Source of the DNA: a virus | Length of the DNA: 56,417 bases | Reading direction: 5' to 3' (one strand) | IMG/VR virus record: IMGVR_UViG_3300049783_000966 | Coordinates: 1-56,417 of that record | Part shown: piece by piece, positions 13,733-21,048 of the stretch | Layout: every line of letters starts with the position of its first letter | Position numbering within the stretch: position 1 is the stretch's first letter | The notes under the pieces: model-generated | What the model was told of the DNA's origin: nothing | Database searches by the model: none | The model's input: only the letters and a program-made list of their open reading frames with translations | Program-made: the position numbers and the translations under genes

Positions 13733-14265
13733 TCCGAAGTCTCCTTTAAGTTTGCTTTGTGCAGAATGCGAAGATCGTGAAAATGTCGGACACCCGCATT
13801 TTGATTGTGTCCAAATTTCATAGTGATTGTCGTTCCGCCTCCATAGGCCGCTGATACATCAGATGAAGCGATCACGGCATCAATTACGCCGATCTTTGCT
13901 TGCTCGTAGCGATCACAATTGCGGAAATTACGCTGCCCACAGTCATCACAATCCCACGTTTTTCGCGATCTGGAATTGTCTATATCGTCACCGTGCAGGT
14001 CAGTCCTGACACCCAATCCGCAATGGTCGCAGCAAGTAGCTGCACGTAATTTCCACTCCTCTTTGATGTCGTCTGACATAGCCCATGCAATTTGCTGTGC
14101 TGTTGCCAGCCACTCTTTGCCCTGCACCAATCTAGGGGCAGCACAAACCGCCTGCGATCCAGACCCAAATGACGCACGATCCTTAAAACACAAAAGCGTT
14201 GTATCGCTGCGATGAACCATATCCCAGCCCTTTGGGAAGCCATCAGAATAGACAACGTCACCCAT
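13729..14265 (-). CDS. Zinc-ribbon hypothetical protein (178 aa)
   Basis: The central part has CCDHCGLGVR and, after an acidic loop, CDDCGQRNFRNCDR, forming one or two zinc sites. The C-terminal part is a small domain with a Gly-rich turn (SAAYGGGTTITMKFGHN). Starts in an 8-base overlap (ATGGGTGA) with a 20-codon gene. Probably a DNA- or RNA-binding protein; no family recognised. Confidence 0.68.
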   Translation of the reverse strand: MGDVVYSDGFPKGWDMVHRSDTTLLCFKDRASFGSGSQAVCAAPRLVQGKEWLATAQQIAWAMSDDIKEEWKLRAATCCDHCGLGVRTDLHGDDIDNSRSRKTWDCDDCGQRNFRNCDRYEQAKIGVIDAVIASSDVSAAYGGGTTITMKFGHNQNAGVRHFHDLRILHKANLKETSE

Positions 14266-14320
14266 CTTTCGGCCCCCTTTTGCGTGGCGGCGGCGCTGGC
14301 GTCGCGACTGTTGCTCTCAT
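14258..14320 (-). CDS. Very short basic peptide (20 aa)
   Basis: A 20-codon frame, MRATVATPAPPPRKRGPKDG, exactly bridges two genes: its ATG overlaps the upstream stop (ATGA) and its stop overlaps the next start by 8 bases. Proline-rich then strongly basic. The exact stitching supports translation, at least as a coupling device for the next gene; a functional peptide is possible. Confidence 0.45.
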   Translation of the reverse strand: MRATVATPAPPPRKRGPKDG

Positions 14321-14529
14321 TGCTTGCCCTCTGCCCGGCGCATCCTGCGGATCGCGGTGTTCATAATCTTGCTCTTTTCTTTGTAATTTTCGTTCGCAGT
14401 CACAGCGGCACGGCCCAAACGGTCCTCAAGAACCTTAATGCGCTGTTCTTCCACATGATTTAGGTGAGCACGCCAACGGCTAATTGTTTTGTGGTGTGGT
14501 GCCTTGCGCTGCACAAAAGCCTTGGCCAT
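14317..14529 (-). CDS. Small basic coiled-coil protein (70 aa)
   Basis: First gene of the leftward block, with an AAAAGGA site before ATG 14529. Very basic and helical throughout (FVQRKAPHHKTISRWRAHLN, EEQRIKVLEDRLGRAAVTAN, MNTAIRRMRRAEGK), so it probably binds nucleic acid or forms a coiled coil. No HTH is clear. Being promoter-proximal it may be a regulator. Confidence 0.62.
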   Translation of the reverse strand: MAKAFVQRKAPHHKTISRWRAHLNHVEEQRIKVLEDRLGRAAVTANENYKEKSKIMNTAIRRMRRAEGKQ

Positions 14530-14556
14530 AGTCTATATCCTTTTGTTTGTTGGATA

Positions 14557-14586
14557 CTAGTACAGTTGACATAGCTACACAGTCAA
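14557..14586 (-). promoter_or_regulatory. Candidate leftward promoter for the 14529-12085 block
   Basis: On the minus strand TTGACT (14586-14581) and TACTAG (14562-14557) are 18 bases apart. The -10 is weak (three of six). Its -35 is the mirror of the rightward -35 at 14566-14571, so the two promoters overlap face-to-back. Confidence 0.35.
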
Positions 14587-14593
14587 GAATAAC
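14566..14593 (+). promoter_or_regulatory. Candidate rightward promoter for the gene at 14643
   Basis: Perfect -35 TTGACA (14566-14571), 16-base spacer, -10 AATAAC (14588-14593). The spacer contains GTCAA, the inverted copy of TTGAC, which forms the divergent -35. Start of the gene is 50 bases downstream. Confidence 0.45.
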
Positions 14594-14642
14594 GTCCATC
14601 CAGATGCCACCGGATTTAACCATCAACAACAAGGACACTATT

Positions 14643-15020
14643 ATGAAACCCAAAAACGGATATCTGATTTTCAAGAGTGGCGGTGGTTACTATCGCGCCA
14701 AAGCCCGTGGGTACACGATTGAAGCCAGTGAGGCGGGGCGCTTTTCCTATGATGATGCCGTGGCATATTCACACCCGAACGGCCCTAACGGCCCTCGTGA
14801 CGGGATCACGTTCAAGCACGAGAGCGAGGTGCGGTCAGACGAAACTTGCGAGAAAGACCTCCGCATTCACGCGCTCACAGTTGAGCGGGATATTATGCAG
14901 GAAGGGCAGAACGTGTTGGTCCAAGATCTGAACAAAGCGATGCAGCGCATTCAGAAACTTGAGGCTGAAAAGCGCGGGTCAGAGTACGCCCTCGAATTCA
15001 TCGCCAAAACTTACGCATAG
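14643..15020 (+). CDS. Conserved phage protein of unknown function (125 aa)
   Basis: ATG at 14643 with AAGGA about 11 bases upstream; earlier in-frame TTG codons are unlikely. The N-terminal half (GGGYYRAKARGYTIEASEAG, YSHPNGPNGPRDGI) is a pattern common in small phage proteins from many hosts. The second half is a coiled coil (VERDIMQEGQNVLVQDLNKA). Transcribed alone from its own promoter between two leftward blocks, so it may be expressed at a different time. Function unknown. Confidence 0.75.
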   Translation: MKPKNGYLIFKSGGGYYRAKARGYTIEASEAGRFSYDDAVAYSHPNGPNGPRDGITFKHESEVRSDETCEKDLRIHALTVERDIMQEGQNVLVQDLNKAMQRIQKLEAEKRGSEYALEFIAKTYA

Positions 15021-15045
15021 AAGGACACAGTGGGGACAGGCTTAT

Positions 15046-15369
15046 TTAAGGCTGTGCTGCCACGCTTCGGTCAATCCTGCGCCGCGTCGCACCGACCACC
15101 TGATCCCCGACGCCTGCGACTGCTACTTGAACGTGAATAGTCGCCTCGCCTTCTGATAATGCCCACTTCGCAAACGAACATCTGACCAACGTGGGATCGG
15201 CGCCATCGATCGCGCCGGATCCTGTCACAATATTGCCTTCACCATCTTCTGCCGTGACGGTGACAACGCCCCCTGTCAGATCCGATATTGATGATCCCGC
15301 GCCAAAAGCGACTTTTACCGCCAACTTGATTTCTTCCGAGGTATACAGCTTCTTGATTTCAGTCATCAT
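15046..15369 (-). CDS. Hypothetical adhesin-locus protein (107 aa)
   Basis: ATGATG at 15369-15364 follows GGAGGG and overlaps the stop of the repeat protein (ATGA). Beta-rich and Gly/Val/Thr-rich (DLTGGVVTVTAEDGEGNIVT, ATIHVQVAVAGVGDQVVG), like a small Ig-like or beta-sandwich structural domain. Last gene of the late block; probably a minor adhesin or fibre-assembly part. No family recognised. Confidence 0.6.
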   Translation of the reverse strand: MMTEIKKLYTSEEIKLAVKVAFGAGSSISDLTGGVVTVTAEDGEGNIVTGSGAIDGADPTLVRCSFAKWALSEGEATIHVQVAVAGVGDQVVGATRRRIDRSVAAQP

Positions 15370-17060
15370 GCCCTCCAATATCCGGCAATGGCCAGATCAG
15401 CCCAAAGGCCAGTGATTTCTATGTCGCCACACCAATACCCGTTGATGGTTTCCGCATCATTCCAATGGCCCGGTATCACGAACATTGGCGCGATTGGCCT
15501 CAAGATTTCAATGTCGGCAAGGTAAACAAGCGCCGCTGATTGCACACTATCGCCCGAGATACCGATAGTCACGGCTACATCAGCACTATCAACTTCCACG
15601 TTACTGACGATTGCGTCCCCATAGATTGCAGTCACAACGCCAATGTCAGCAACTCCAACATTGGATATTGAGGCTACAGGGCTTCCAACGATCCCCGCTT
15701 CGGATGCCACATCGCCTAGAGCGACGGTAGAAACCGAATGAACGGGATCCCCATTTACCCCAACGCTGGCACCCACATCAGCAACGCCCACGGTAGAGGC
15801 TGAATGAACGGGATCACCAGAAACCCCAACGCTGGCACCCACATCAGCAGCGCCCACGGTAGAGGCTGAATGAACGGGATCACCAGAAACCCCAACCGTA
15901 ACACCCACATTGGCAGCGCCCACGGTAGAGGCCGATGCTATCGGCGCACCCGCCACTGCGATTTTTGCGCCGACTTCTGCTTCCGAAACAGACGCGGCAA
16001 TTTCAATGTTTTCACCGAGAATGCCGCCAACGGATCCCACATCGCCCAGCGCTGCGTTGGCCTGAACTGATATTGGGCTTCCGATGATCCCAACGCGGGC
16101 ACCCACATCAGCTTCATCAATTAAGGCACCAGATTGTACCGAACTGCCGATGATCCCGACGCCCGCGCCGATGTCAGCTTCTTCGAGCGTCGCTACAACG
16201 GTCAAATCGTCGCCTGTGAGCGCAACTACAGACGATAGGGAGGCTTGGGCCACAGTTGAGGGTGATTGGACCGCATCACCAGCAATAGCTGCTACAACGC
16301 CGACATCAGCACTTTCAACAGTGGTCGCGGATTCAACGGGATTGCCATTGGCCGCAACAACTAGGCCGACATCAGCACTTTCAACGGTGGCTGCGGATTC
16401 AACGGGATCGCCATCAATATCGGCAATGGATCCACCTGCGGCAGCGCCTTTAATCGCCCACGTGATAGCCCTCCAGCGACGATTGCCACCCATAGTTACT
16501 GTGGGTGGGTCTTCCGGCGATGATGTTGGAGGGGTTGTCTTGGACCACGCAGCAAACCGCGCCTTGCCGTTGCTGACCTTGTAAAACTCTGTGTAGCCAG
16601 TCGGGGTTCCCGTTATCGCAACGTCGTCACCCGTGACAAAACCGAACACCTGCGTAGCACCTGCCCAACCATAAGTGACCGATGGAGGATTTGCAGGGCT
16701 ACTTGAGGCTTTGGTCTCTGCTCCATAAGTAATGGCCTCAGCCGTGTCCACGCCGTCTAGTCGGTAGGCTTCGGCTATAGCAACCTTGCCGTTATCCGTA
16801 AAAGCTAGGTTGACCGTTAATCCTTCGGACCCGTCAGCAACCCGCCGATACAGTGCGTAGTTTGTATAGTTCGCCTCATTTGAACTGCGTTCTTTAGACC
16901 AGCCCGTGATGTTGCCAGAGGAAGGGTTATTCTCAAAGGCCACATCAATACAAAGAAGCTCACCGATAACAATACCGGTGGGCAGGTCAATGTTTGAGCC
17001 GCCACTAGATGTCGTGAAACTAGTGACGACTTTTGTGCCTATGAGTACGGGTGTGGCCAT
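15366..17060 (-). CDS. Repeat-containing tail adhesin/fibre protein (564 aa)
   Basis: Residues 1-210 form a beta-rich domain (FTTSSGGSNIDLPTGIVIGE, GYTEFYKVSNGKARFAAWSK, NRRWRAITWAIKG) resembling lectin-like phage domains. Residues 217-524 are 14 exact-length tandem units of 22 residues with consensus GDPVxSAxTVxxADVGxxVGVx, as expected of a beta-solenoid stalk. Residues 525-564 form a Trp/Tyr-rich cap (GHWND, NGYWCGD, AGYWRA). The gene is packed against the tailspike. Likely a surface-exposed fibre; it could also be a decoration protein. Confidence 0.7.
   Translation of the reverse strand: MATPVLIGTKVVTSFTTSSGGSNIDLPTGIVIGELLCIDVAFENNPSSGNITGWSKERSSNEANYTNYALYRRVADGSEGLTVNLAFTDNGKVAIAEAYRLDGVDTAEAITYGAETKASSSPANPPSVTYGWAGATQVFGFVTGDDVAITGTPTGYTEFYKVSNGKARFAAWSKTTPPTSSPEDPPTVTMGGNRRWRAITWAIKGAAAGGSIADIDGDPVESAATVESADVGLVVAANGNPVESATTVESADVGVVAAIAGDAVQSPSTVAQASLSSVVALTGDDLTVVATLEEADIGAGVGIIGSSVQSGALIDEADVGARVGIIGSPISVQANAALGDVGSVGGILGENIEIAASVSEAEVGAKIAVAGAPIASASTVGAANVGVTVGVSGDPVHSASTVGAADVGASVGVSGDPVHSASTVGVADVGASVGVNGDPVHSVSTVALGDVASEAGIVGSPVASISNVGVADIGVVTAIYGDAIVSNVEVDSADVAVTIGISGDSVQSAALVYLADIEILRPIAPMFVIPGHWNDAETINGYWCGDIEITGLWADLAIAGYWRA
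15489..16412 (-). repeat. 14 tandem 66-bp units encoding 22-residue repeats
   Basis: The units divide without gaps into 14 x 22 codons (residues 217-524 of the repeat adhesin). Units 8-11, near 15750-15940, are also very similar in DNA (shared AACGGGATCACCAGAAACCC blocks), pointing to recent unit duplication. The outer units share only the protein pattern. Confidence 0.85.
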
Positions 17061-17061
17061 A

Positions 17062-18354
17062 TTAGTCGATCAGCTTGATCGCCTCCAACCATGTCGATGC
17101 CGCGCCCTTACCCTTAATTGTAAGTTGCGGACCCTTGTGTAGCTGCCGCATGGAAAGCTGCACAGTGATTTTTGATACAACATTCGCCATCGCTTCAATT
17201 TCTTCGATGGAAAGGCCAAAGCCAATCAAAGTGATCTGGGGTGTTTTTCCACCGGCCGTTTTTATGGTTTCCTTCTCTTCACCGCCCTTACGAAAGGTGT
17301 TTTCTGGGTCTTGTGGGGCGGGTGCTGGCGGCGCTGGCTCCGGCGCTGGCTCCGGCGCTGGCTCCGGCGTCGGATCCGGGTCTGACGGTTCTGGGTCGAT
17401 TGGATCAGTGGGTTCCGGGGTCTGTGTTACCGGCCGGTAGGCATTTTCATCTGCCGGATAGTCGTCAGGAACAACCAACACACCATCAATTGTCACGTTA
17501 GAACACTTGTGGTTTGGTGAGCCATCCTGTCGGCTGTCATCCCATCGGATAGGTCCGTCAATGACATTTCCTTCTGCCAATACGTTCTTCGCGCCCATAC
17601 CGCGCAACGCGGATTGATTGCTCTTATCCGTGCAGATCAAGGTGTTGTTTTTGACAAGAGCGTCTTTGGCTGCCCAATTTCCAAAGAATTGATCGCTTGG
17701 GCCCGTGCCTTTGTGTCCACCGACCTCAATCGGCTTGGGCGCGGTGACGTGGTTGTCACTGAATTCCAAACCAACACCACCACCTTTGAAATTAAGGCCA
17801 ATGTGACGGTCAACAAAATGGTTCCCTTTGATAACTGCATCATCGGACTTGTTGCAGTCGATAGACGCCTCTTTGGAATCAGGCGGGCAAGAACCGCTGT
17901 CAAATTCACAGTTGATCACTGTGGGACGAATAACCTCCGACAATTTCAGCCCATCGCCGCGGCGGCGCAGGAAACGACATGAATCATATGTGATGTCAGA
18001 ACTGCGGAATTCGTCAGTCAGTCCCTTTCCGGGCTCCGCATGAAAGTGGCCACATTGGCGGCTGGCATCATTTGGACCTTTGAATTTGATCCCTCTTACA
18101 TAAATGCCCTTCGCAGACAGGCCGTGGATTGGATCGTCAGATGACCCGTTATAGGTCCATTCACAACCGAGGTGGCTGGCGCCAATAAAATACATCGGAT
18201 TTTCGCGTGTTCCGTTGTGTTTTGGGTTGCTTCCGGACAAGCGCAAAGACTCGTCGCGAAGGCCATCTGCAATGATAAACGTGACGCCTGGTCCCCCATG
18301 GGCATCAACGGCATCTTGTACTTTCTGATCGGCGGCTACATGAATTTCGGTCAT
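17062..18354 (-). CDS. Tailspike-like parallel beta-helix protein (430 aa)
   Basis: The first 310 residues read as a right-handed parallel beta-helix of the pectate-lyase superfamily: IYVRGIKFKG, ITYDSCRFLRRRGDGLKLSE, TVINCEFDSG, AVIKGNHFVD, LVKNNTLICT, VLAEGNVIDG. A Pro/Glu/Ala linker (about 317-350) follows, then a C-terminal domain of about 75 residues (GKTPQITLIGFGLSIEEIEA). Such proteins bind and often cut surface polysaccharide. No catalytic residues can be assigned. AGGAG precedes the ATG and an extended -10 lies upstream. One base separates it from the repeat adhesin. Confidence 0.75.
   Translation of the reverse strand: MTEIHVAADQKVQDAVDAHGGPGVTFIIADGLRDESLRLSGSNPKHNGTRENPMYFIGASHLGCEWTYNGSSDDPIHGLSAKGIYVRGIKFKGPNDASRQCGHFHAEPGKGLTDEFRSSDITYDSCRFLRRRGDGLKLSEVIRPTVINCEFDSGSCPPDSKEASIDCNKSDDAVIKGNHFVDRHIGLNFKGGGVGLEFSDNHVTAPKPIEVGGHKGTGPSDQFFGNWAAKDALVKNNTLICTDKSNQSALRGMGAKNVLAEGNVIDGPIRWDDSRQDGSPNHKCSNVTIDGVLVVPDDYPADENAYRPVTQTPEPTDPIDPEPSDPDPTPEPAPEPAPEPAPPAPAPQDPENTFRKGGEEKETIKTAGGKTPQITLIGFGLSIEEIEAMANVVSKITVQLSMRQLHKGPQLTIKGKGAASTWLEAIKLID
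17330..17365. repeat. Three perfect 12-bp repeats in the tailspike linker
   Basis: GGCGCTGGCTCC is repeated three times without a break and has degenerate flanks. It encodes the PEPA linker on the minus strand. Copy-number slippage would change linker length in steps of four residues and keep the frame. Confidence 0.8.
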
Positions 18355-18392
18355 ATTTTTGCTCCTAGCGGACCCTGTGTGTCGGGCGCAGT

Positions 18393-18401
18393 GTTATATC
18401 A
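18393..18401 (-). promoter_or_regulatory. Candidate extended -10 promoter before the tailspike
   Basis: On the minus strand TGA precedes TATAAC, an extended -10 match. No convincing -35 is visible. It lies about 40 bases upstream of the tailspike start, after an AACGTTGAATGAAC stretch resembling one near the lysis promoter. Confidence 0.35.
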
Positions 18402-18417
18402 ACGGTTCATTCAACGT

Positions 18418-18801
18418 TTAGGCGGGTGTGACGGCGTCTGGGAAGTTGATAATAAGGGCCGTATTTAGCTTAAAGTCATCGCCGGGGGCAAAGGCACGGT
18501 TAACTGCCAACGTGTTCGATGCCACAATCGTATCTGTACCGTTCGTCAAAACCCAATGGGTGGCTGTTACTGTTGATCCAGTGGTGACTGTTCCATCCGC
18601 GAAGACCGGGATGGTGAGAGAACGGCCGCTAACAGCACCATCCGCGTTGGCGGTTAACACCAATCCGGTTTTGTTGGCCAAGGTCACGGCGGCAAGGCCT
18701 GCATAGTTGGCGGGATCTGCGCTGCACGCATGCAGAACAGTGCCATCAGTGCGGATTTTGTCGAGGGCGGCGTCAAAGGCTGCGTCATAAATTTGGGTCA
18801 T
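18418..18801 (-). CDS. Small beta-rich virion-type protein (127 aa)
   Basis: The N-terminus MTQIYDAAFDAALDKIRTDG, then VLHACSADPANYAGLAAVTL, matches a group of small phage proteins encoded near tail or lysis genes. The rest is Thr/Ala/Val-rich with beta character (GLVLTANADGAVSGRSLTIP). Probably structural. It lies between the spanins and the tailspike. Exact role unknown. Confidence 0.65.
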   Translation of the reverse strand: MTQIYDAAFDAALDKIRTDGTVLHACSADPANYAGLAAVTLANKTGLVLTANADGAVSGRSLTIPVFADGTVTTGSTVTATHWVLTNGTDTIVASNTLAVNRAFAPGDDFKLNTALIINFPDAVTPA

Positions 18802-18811
18802 TGTTCTGTCC

Positions 18812-19066
18812 TTATTTCTTTTCTGTTTTTACGGAAATATCCGCAATTGCTACGATTTTTGCAACATTGCAATCGTTAGCGGTTCGGTTGGCGATGTCGC
18901 GCGCGGCAAGATCTTGAACAGTCACCACGACGCGTTCGTCAGTTAGGCATGGGTCGAGTAGGTCCGCGGGGATCTGGGCAGAAATCAGGACGGGCGGGGC
19001 CGTCCGTGGATCCGCACACGCTGCGGTTAAGAATATTAGCAAGACGGGGATCAATAATCTGGTCAT
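18812..19066 (-). CDS. Rz1: o-spanin, Rz1-like outer-membrane lipoprotein
   Basis: Start at 19066 gives MTRLLIPVLLIFLTAAC, a signal peptide with a lipobox ending at Cys17. The mature protein is about 68 residues with early prolines (ADPRTAPP). It should be anchored in the outer membrane and join the i-spanin to fuse the membranes at lysis. Its first 128 bases lie inside the i-spanin gene in another frame, the classic nested arrangement. It is less proline-rich than lambda Rz1. Confidence 0.82.
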   Translation of the reverse strand: MTRLLIPVLLIFLTAACADPRTAPPVLISAQIPADLLDPCLTDERVVVTVQDLAARDIANRTANDCNVAKIVAIADISVKTEKK

Positions 19067-19325
19067 TTCCAAGCCCTTCCTTATAAATATCTGCCAAATC
19101 ATCACGCATTAACGCGTTTGAGGCGGCAATGTCAGCACGGGCCAGCTGGGCGCGGCCCTCTGCCTCTTTTGCTAGAACAGCGATAGCACGCTCTACGGCC
19201 AGTGCATCATTTAGATCGATCACCTCCAACCGCAGCGCTTTGTTTTCAGAGACCGTATGCATCAACCACAAGCCACCACCGGCGCCCAGCGCCAGTATGA
19301 TGAGATATGGGGCAAAGCGGAGCAT
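18939..19325 (-). CDS. Rz: i-spanin, Rz-like inner-membrane protein
   Basis: ATG at 19325 overlaps the endolysin stop by one base (TAATG). MLRFAPYLIILALGAGGGLW is an N-terminal membrane anchor; residues 25-85 form a periplasmic coiled coil (NKALRLEVIDLNDALAVERA). The C-terminus is Pro/Arg/Cys-rich. With the nested lipoprotein it forms a spanin complex for outer-membrane disruption. Confidence 0.82.
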   Translation of the reverse strand: MLRFAPYLIILALGAGGGLWLMHTVSENKALRLEVIDLNDALAVERAIAVLAKEAEGRAQLARADIAASNALMRDDLADIYKEGLGNDQIIDPRLANILNRSVCGSTDGPARPDFCPDPRGPTRPMPN

Positions 19326-19942
19326 TACTGTTTGCCACGCGATCCGTCGACCAGCATGGCGCGCGCCTGTGCGCCCCACGGCTTCTGGTCCGAATATTTG
19401 TATGTCCACAACATGCCGCCCCCGCTGGGTGGCGTAGTCCACTCATCGAGGTGGATCCCGCCCGTGGCCATTTCCAAACCGCAAGCGCCGTATGCATTGG
19501 CCAGCCAATACTGCCCAAGTTTTGCAAGTTCCAGACCGGAGATTTTGCGACCACCCACATAGATGTAGCAATCTGCGGCACGGCCACCTTTGCCATAGTC
19601 ATCATGTCTTACCGAACCAGTGCGACGACTGCCGAAGCCCCGGCGATCCTGACCACCGGAATAGACCGCAACCTTGCTATCTGGCCCGTAAACGGCTGTC
19701 ACCGCGCTGATCAGCTTTTCAGTCAGGTTGGCGGTGATAGGCCGGTTGCGCGTCGCTTGATTATTGACCATGACGAGCGCAGCCTTACCGTCTTCGCGGA
19801 TCCCAACGCGGGCCTCTACAAGGTTTGCGGATTCAAAGGATGCCCGCTTTGTACCATCGCCAAACAGCCCATCGATAGCGCCGCTGTACGCGCCAGCCGT
19901 TGCGAGTGCGGTCTGCCATGTTTTAATTTGTGCTTTACCCAT
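19325..19942 (-). CDS. Endolysin, M15-like peptidase with peptidoglycan-binding-like N-terminus
   Basis: Residues 5-35 (WQTALATAGAYSGAIDGLFG) resemble a peptidoglycan-binding repeat. The catalytic part has RHDDYGKGGRAADCYIYVGG (His113, Asp124) and GGIHLDEW (His164, Asp166), the spacing expected of zinc D,D-peptidases of the M15 type. It would cleave the peptide cross-links of the wall. No signal peptide, so export depends on the holin. Sits between a holin/TM pair and the spanins, a normal lysis cassette. Confidence 0.8.
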   Translation of the reverse strand: MGKAQIKTWQTALATAGAYSGAIDGLFGDGTKRASFESANLVEARVGIREDGKAALVMVNNQATRNRPITANLTEKLISAVTAVYGPDSKVAVYSGGQDRRGFGSRRTGSVRHDDYGKGGRAADCYIYVGGRKISGLELAKLGQYWLANAYGACGLEMATGGIHLDEWTTPPSGGGMLWTYKYSDQKPWGAQARAMLVDGSRGKQ

Positions 19943-19957
19943 TGGAACAATCCTCTT

Positions 19958-20530
19958 TCAGTCTAACATTTCGGCCCATAGGCCGGTTGCAAAAGTGTTG
20001 GTCTCAAACTTTAATCGCGGTTCGCCGGTCGCTTGGTTGATTGCAGGTTGGCCTTGCTCATCAAAAATAGGACACAGATGGCCCGCGTCTACGCGCCAAC
20101 CGGCTGGCGTGGGATGGGTTAGAGGATATTGAAGAGACCACGGCCCCCAGGTTTCAGCGCTACCGAACGGTATGCGATTTCCTGTCACGCCCATGGCGTC
20201 CTCAATGGATGTATCAACAGGAACACGCACTGATGGTGCATCAGAGAACAGAGCCCAGCCGGTTAACTCTACAAAATCGCAACGTCTTTTTTCCATTTCT
20301 CCAAAGGTTATAAGCCTATCTTCCAATATCTGGACATCATAAACTTTGACGGAGTGAAACGGAGTCAGCCCGTGATAGTCGCGGTAAAATCGGGTTTCCT
20401 TGAAGTCCGAAAACTGTTCGGCTGTGTGCTCGGCCGCGTACAAAAAACCAAGTCCCACAAACAAAACATAAACCAAATTGGCTATGGGTTTGATGAACAA
20501 GTCGGATAGAGGCCTCATACGCGAATTCAT
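19958..20530 (-). CDS. Membrane-anchored protein of the lysis cassette (190 aa)
   Basis: A hydrophobic segment at residues 13-33 (KPIANLVYVLFVGLGFLYAA) follows a short basic N-terminus. The remaining 150 residues look like a soluble, probably periplasmic domain (SDFKETRFYRDYHGLTPFHS, PFGSAETWGPWSLQYPLTHP). It starts in an ATGA overlap with the holin gene. It may be an antiholin or lysis regulator sensing the periplasm, but no family is recognised. Confidence 0.6.
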   Translation of the reverse strand: MNSRMRPLSDLFIKPIANLVYVLFVGLGFLYAAEHTAEQFSDFKETRFYRDYHGLTPFHSVKVYDVQILEDRLITFGEMEKRRCDFVELTGWALFSDAPSVRVPVDTSIEDAMGVTGNRIPFGSAETWGPWSLQYPLTHPTPAGWRVDAGHLCPIFDEQGQPAINQATGEPRLKFETNTFATGLWAEMLD

Positions 20531-20889
20531 TGGTCATTATCCTTTCGTACAGCAATTGACACTTTTCTTGCCTCAACCGTGTCCATGATAAGCCCTACTA
20601 TGATCACTCCCGTAAGACCCATTAGAAAACCACCTACCTGTCCCGTTTGATCATCAATCTCGACATCAAACCACTTTGCATAAAGCGAGAGGGCAAGTGG
20701 ACCTAAATATTGGGCGCAGATCCCCCCCGTCAGGACAGCGGTCAAGGCTGCATTAAAGCCACCACCTGTGCGCGTCCAACGAATGAAACCACCTGCCATA
20801 CCAGCTACAAATACGCTGGCTAAAACGTCGGAAAATGCGACCTGCATGGCAACACCAGTTCCAGCGGCTACTACAGAAGAGGCATCCAT
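20527..20889 (-). CDS. Holin-like membrane protein (120 aa)
   Basis: ATG at 20889 after a GAGG site is preferred over one 36 bases upstream. Three hydrophobic segments are visible: VAFSDVLASVFVAGMAGGFI, AALTAVLTGGICAQYLGPLA and GGFLMGLTGVIIVGLIMD, with a charged C-terminus (RKVSIAVRKDNDQ). Size, membrane pattern and position upstream of the endolysin fit a class I-type holin that forms the lysis hole. Confidence 0.7.
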   Translation of the reverse strand: MDASSVVAAGTGVAMQVAFSDVLASVFVAGMAGGFIRWTRTGGGFNAALTAVLTGGICAQYLGPLALSLYAKWFDVEIDDQTGQVGGFLMGLTGVIIVGLIMDTVEARKVSIAVRKDNDQ

Positions 20890-21018
20890 TATGAAGCCTC
20901 GCGAAAAACACAGCCCATCGGGCATGTTTTCATGAAGTTAATTTGTGGAAGCATTAAGCGGATCCTTGCAGTCGGGCGTTCATTCCAACGGCACATCCTG
21001 CGCTCATGCGGTATTGTT

Positions 21019-21048
21019 GATATATCCCATTGTTTGGCTTGGCGTCAA
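21019..21048 (-). promoter_or_regulatory. Candidate lysis-cassette promoter
   Basis: On the minus strand TTGACG (21048-21043) and TATATC (21024-21019) are 18 bases apart. The -35 overlaps the TGA of the giant gene. The holin start lies about 130 bases downstream. It would give the lysis and adhesin genes expression independent of the 14-kb gene. Confidence 0.45.

Noticed and set aside
15489-16412. CRISPR-like array
   Set aside because: Regular 66-bp period, but the repeats are contiguous, in frame and protein-coding with no spacers.
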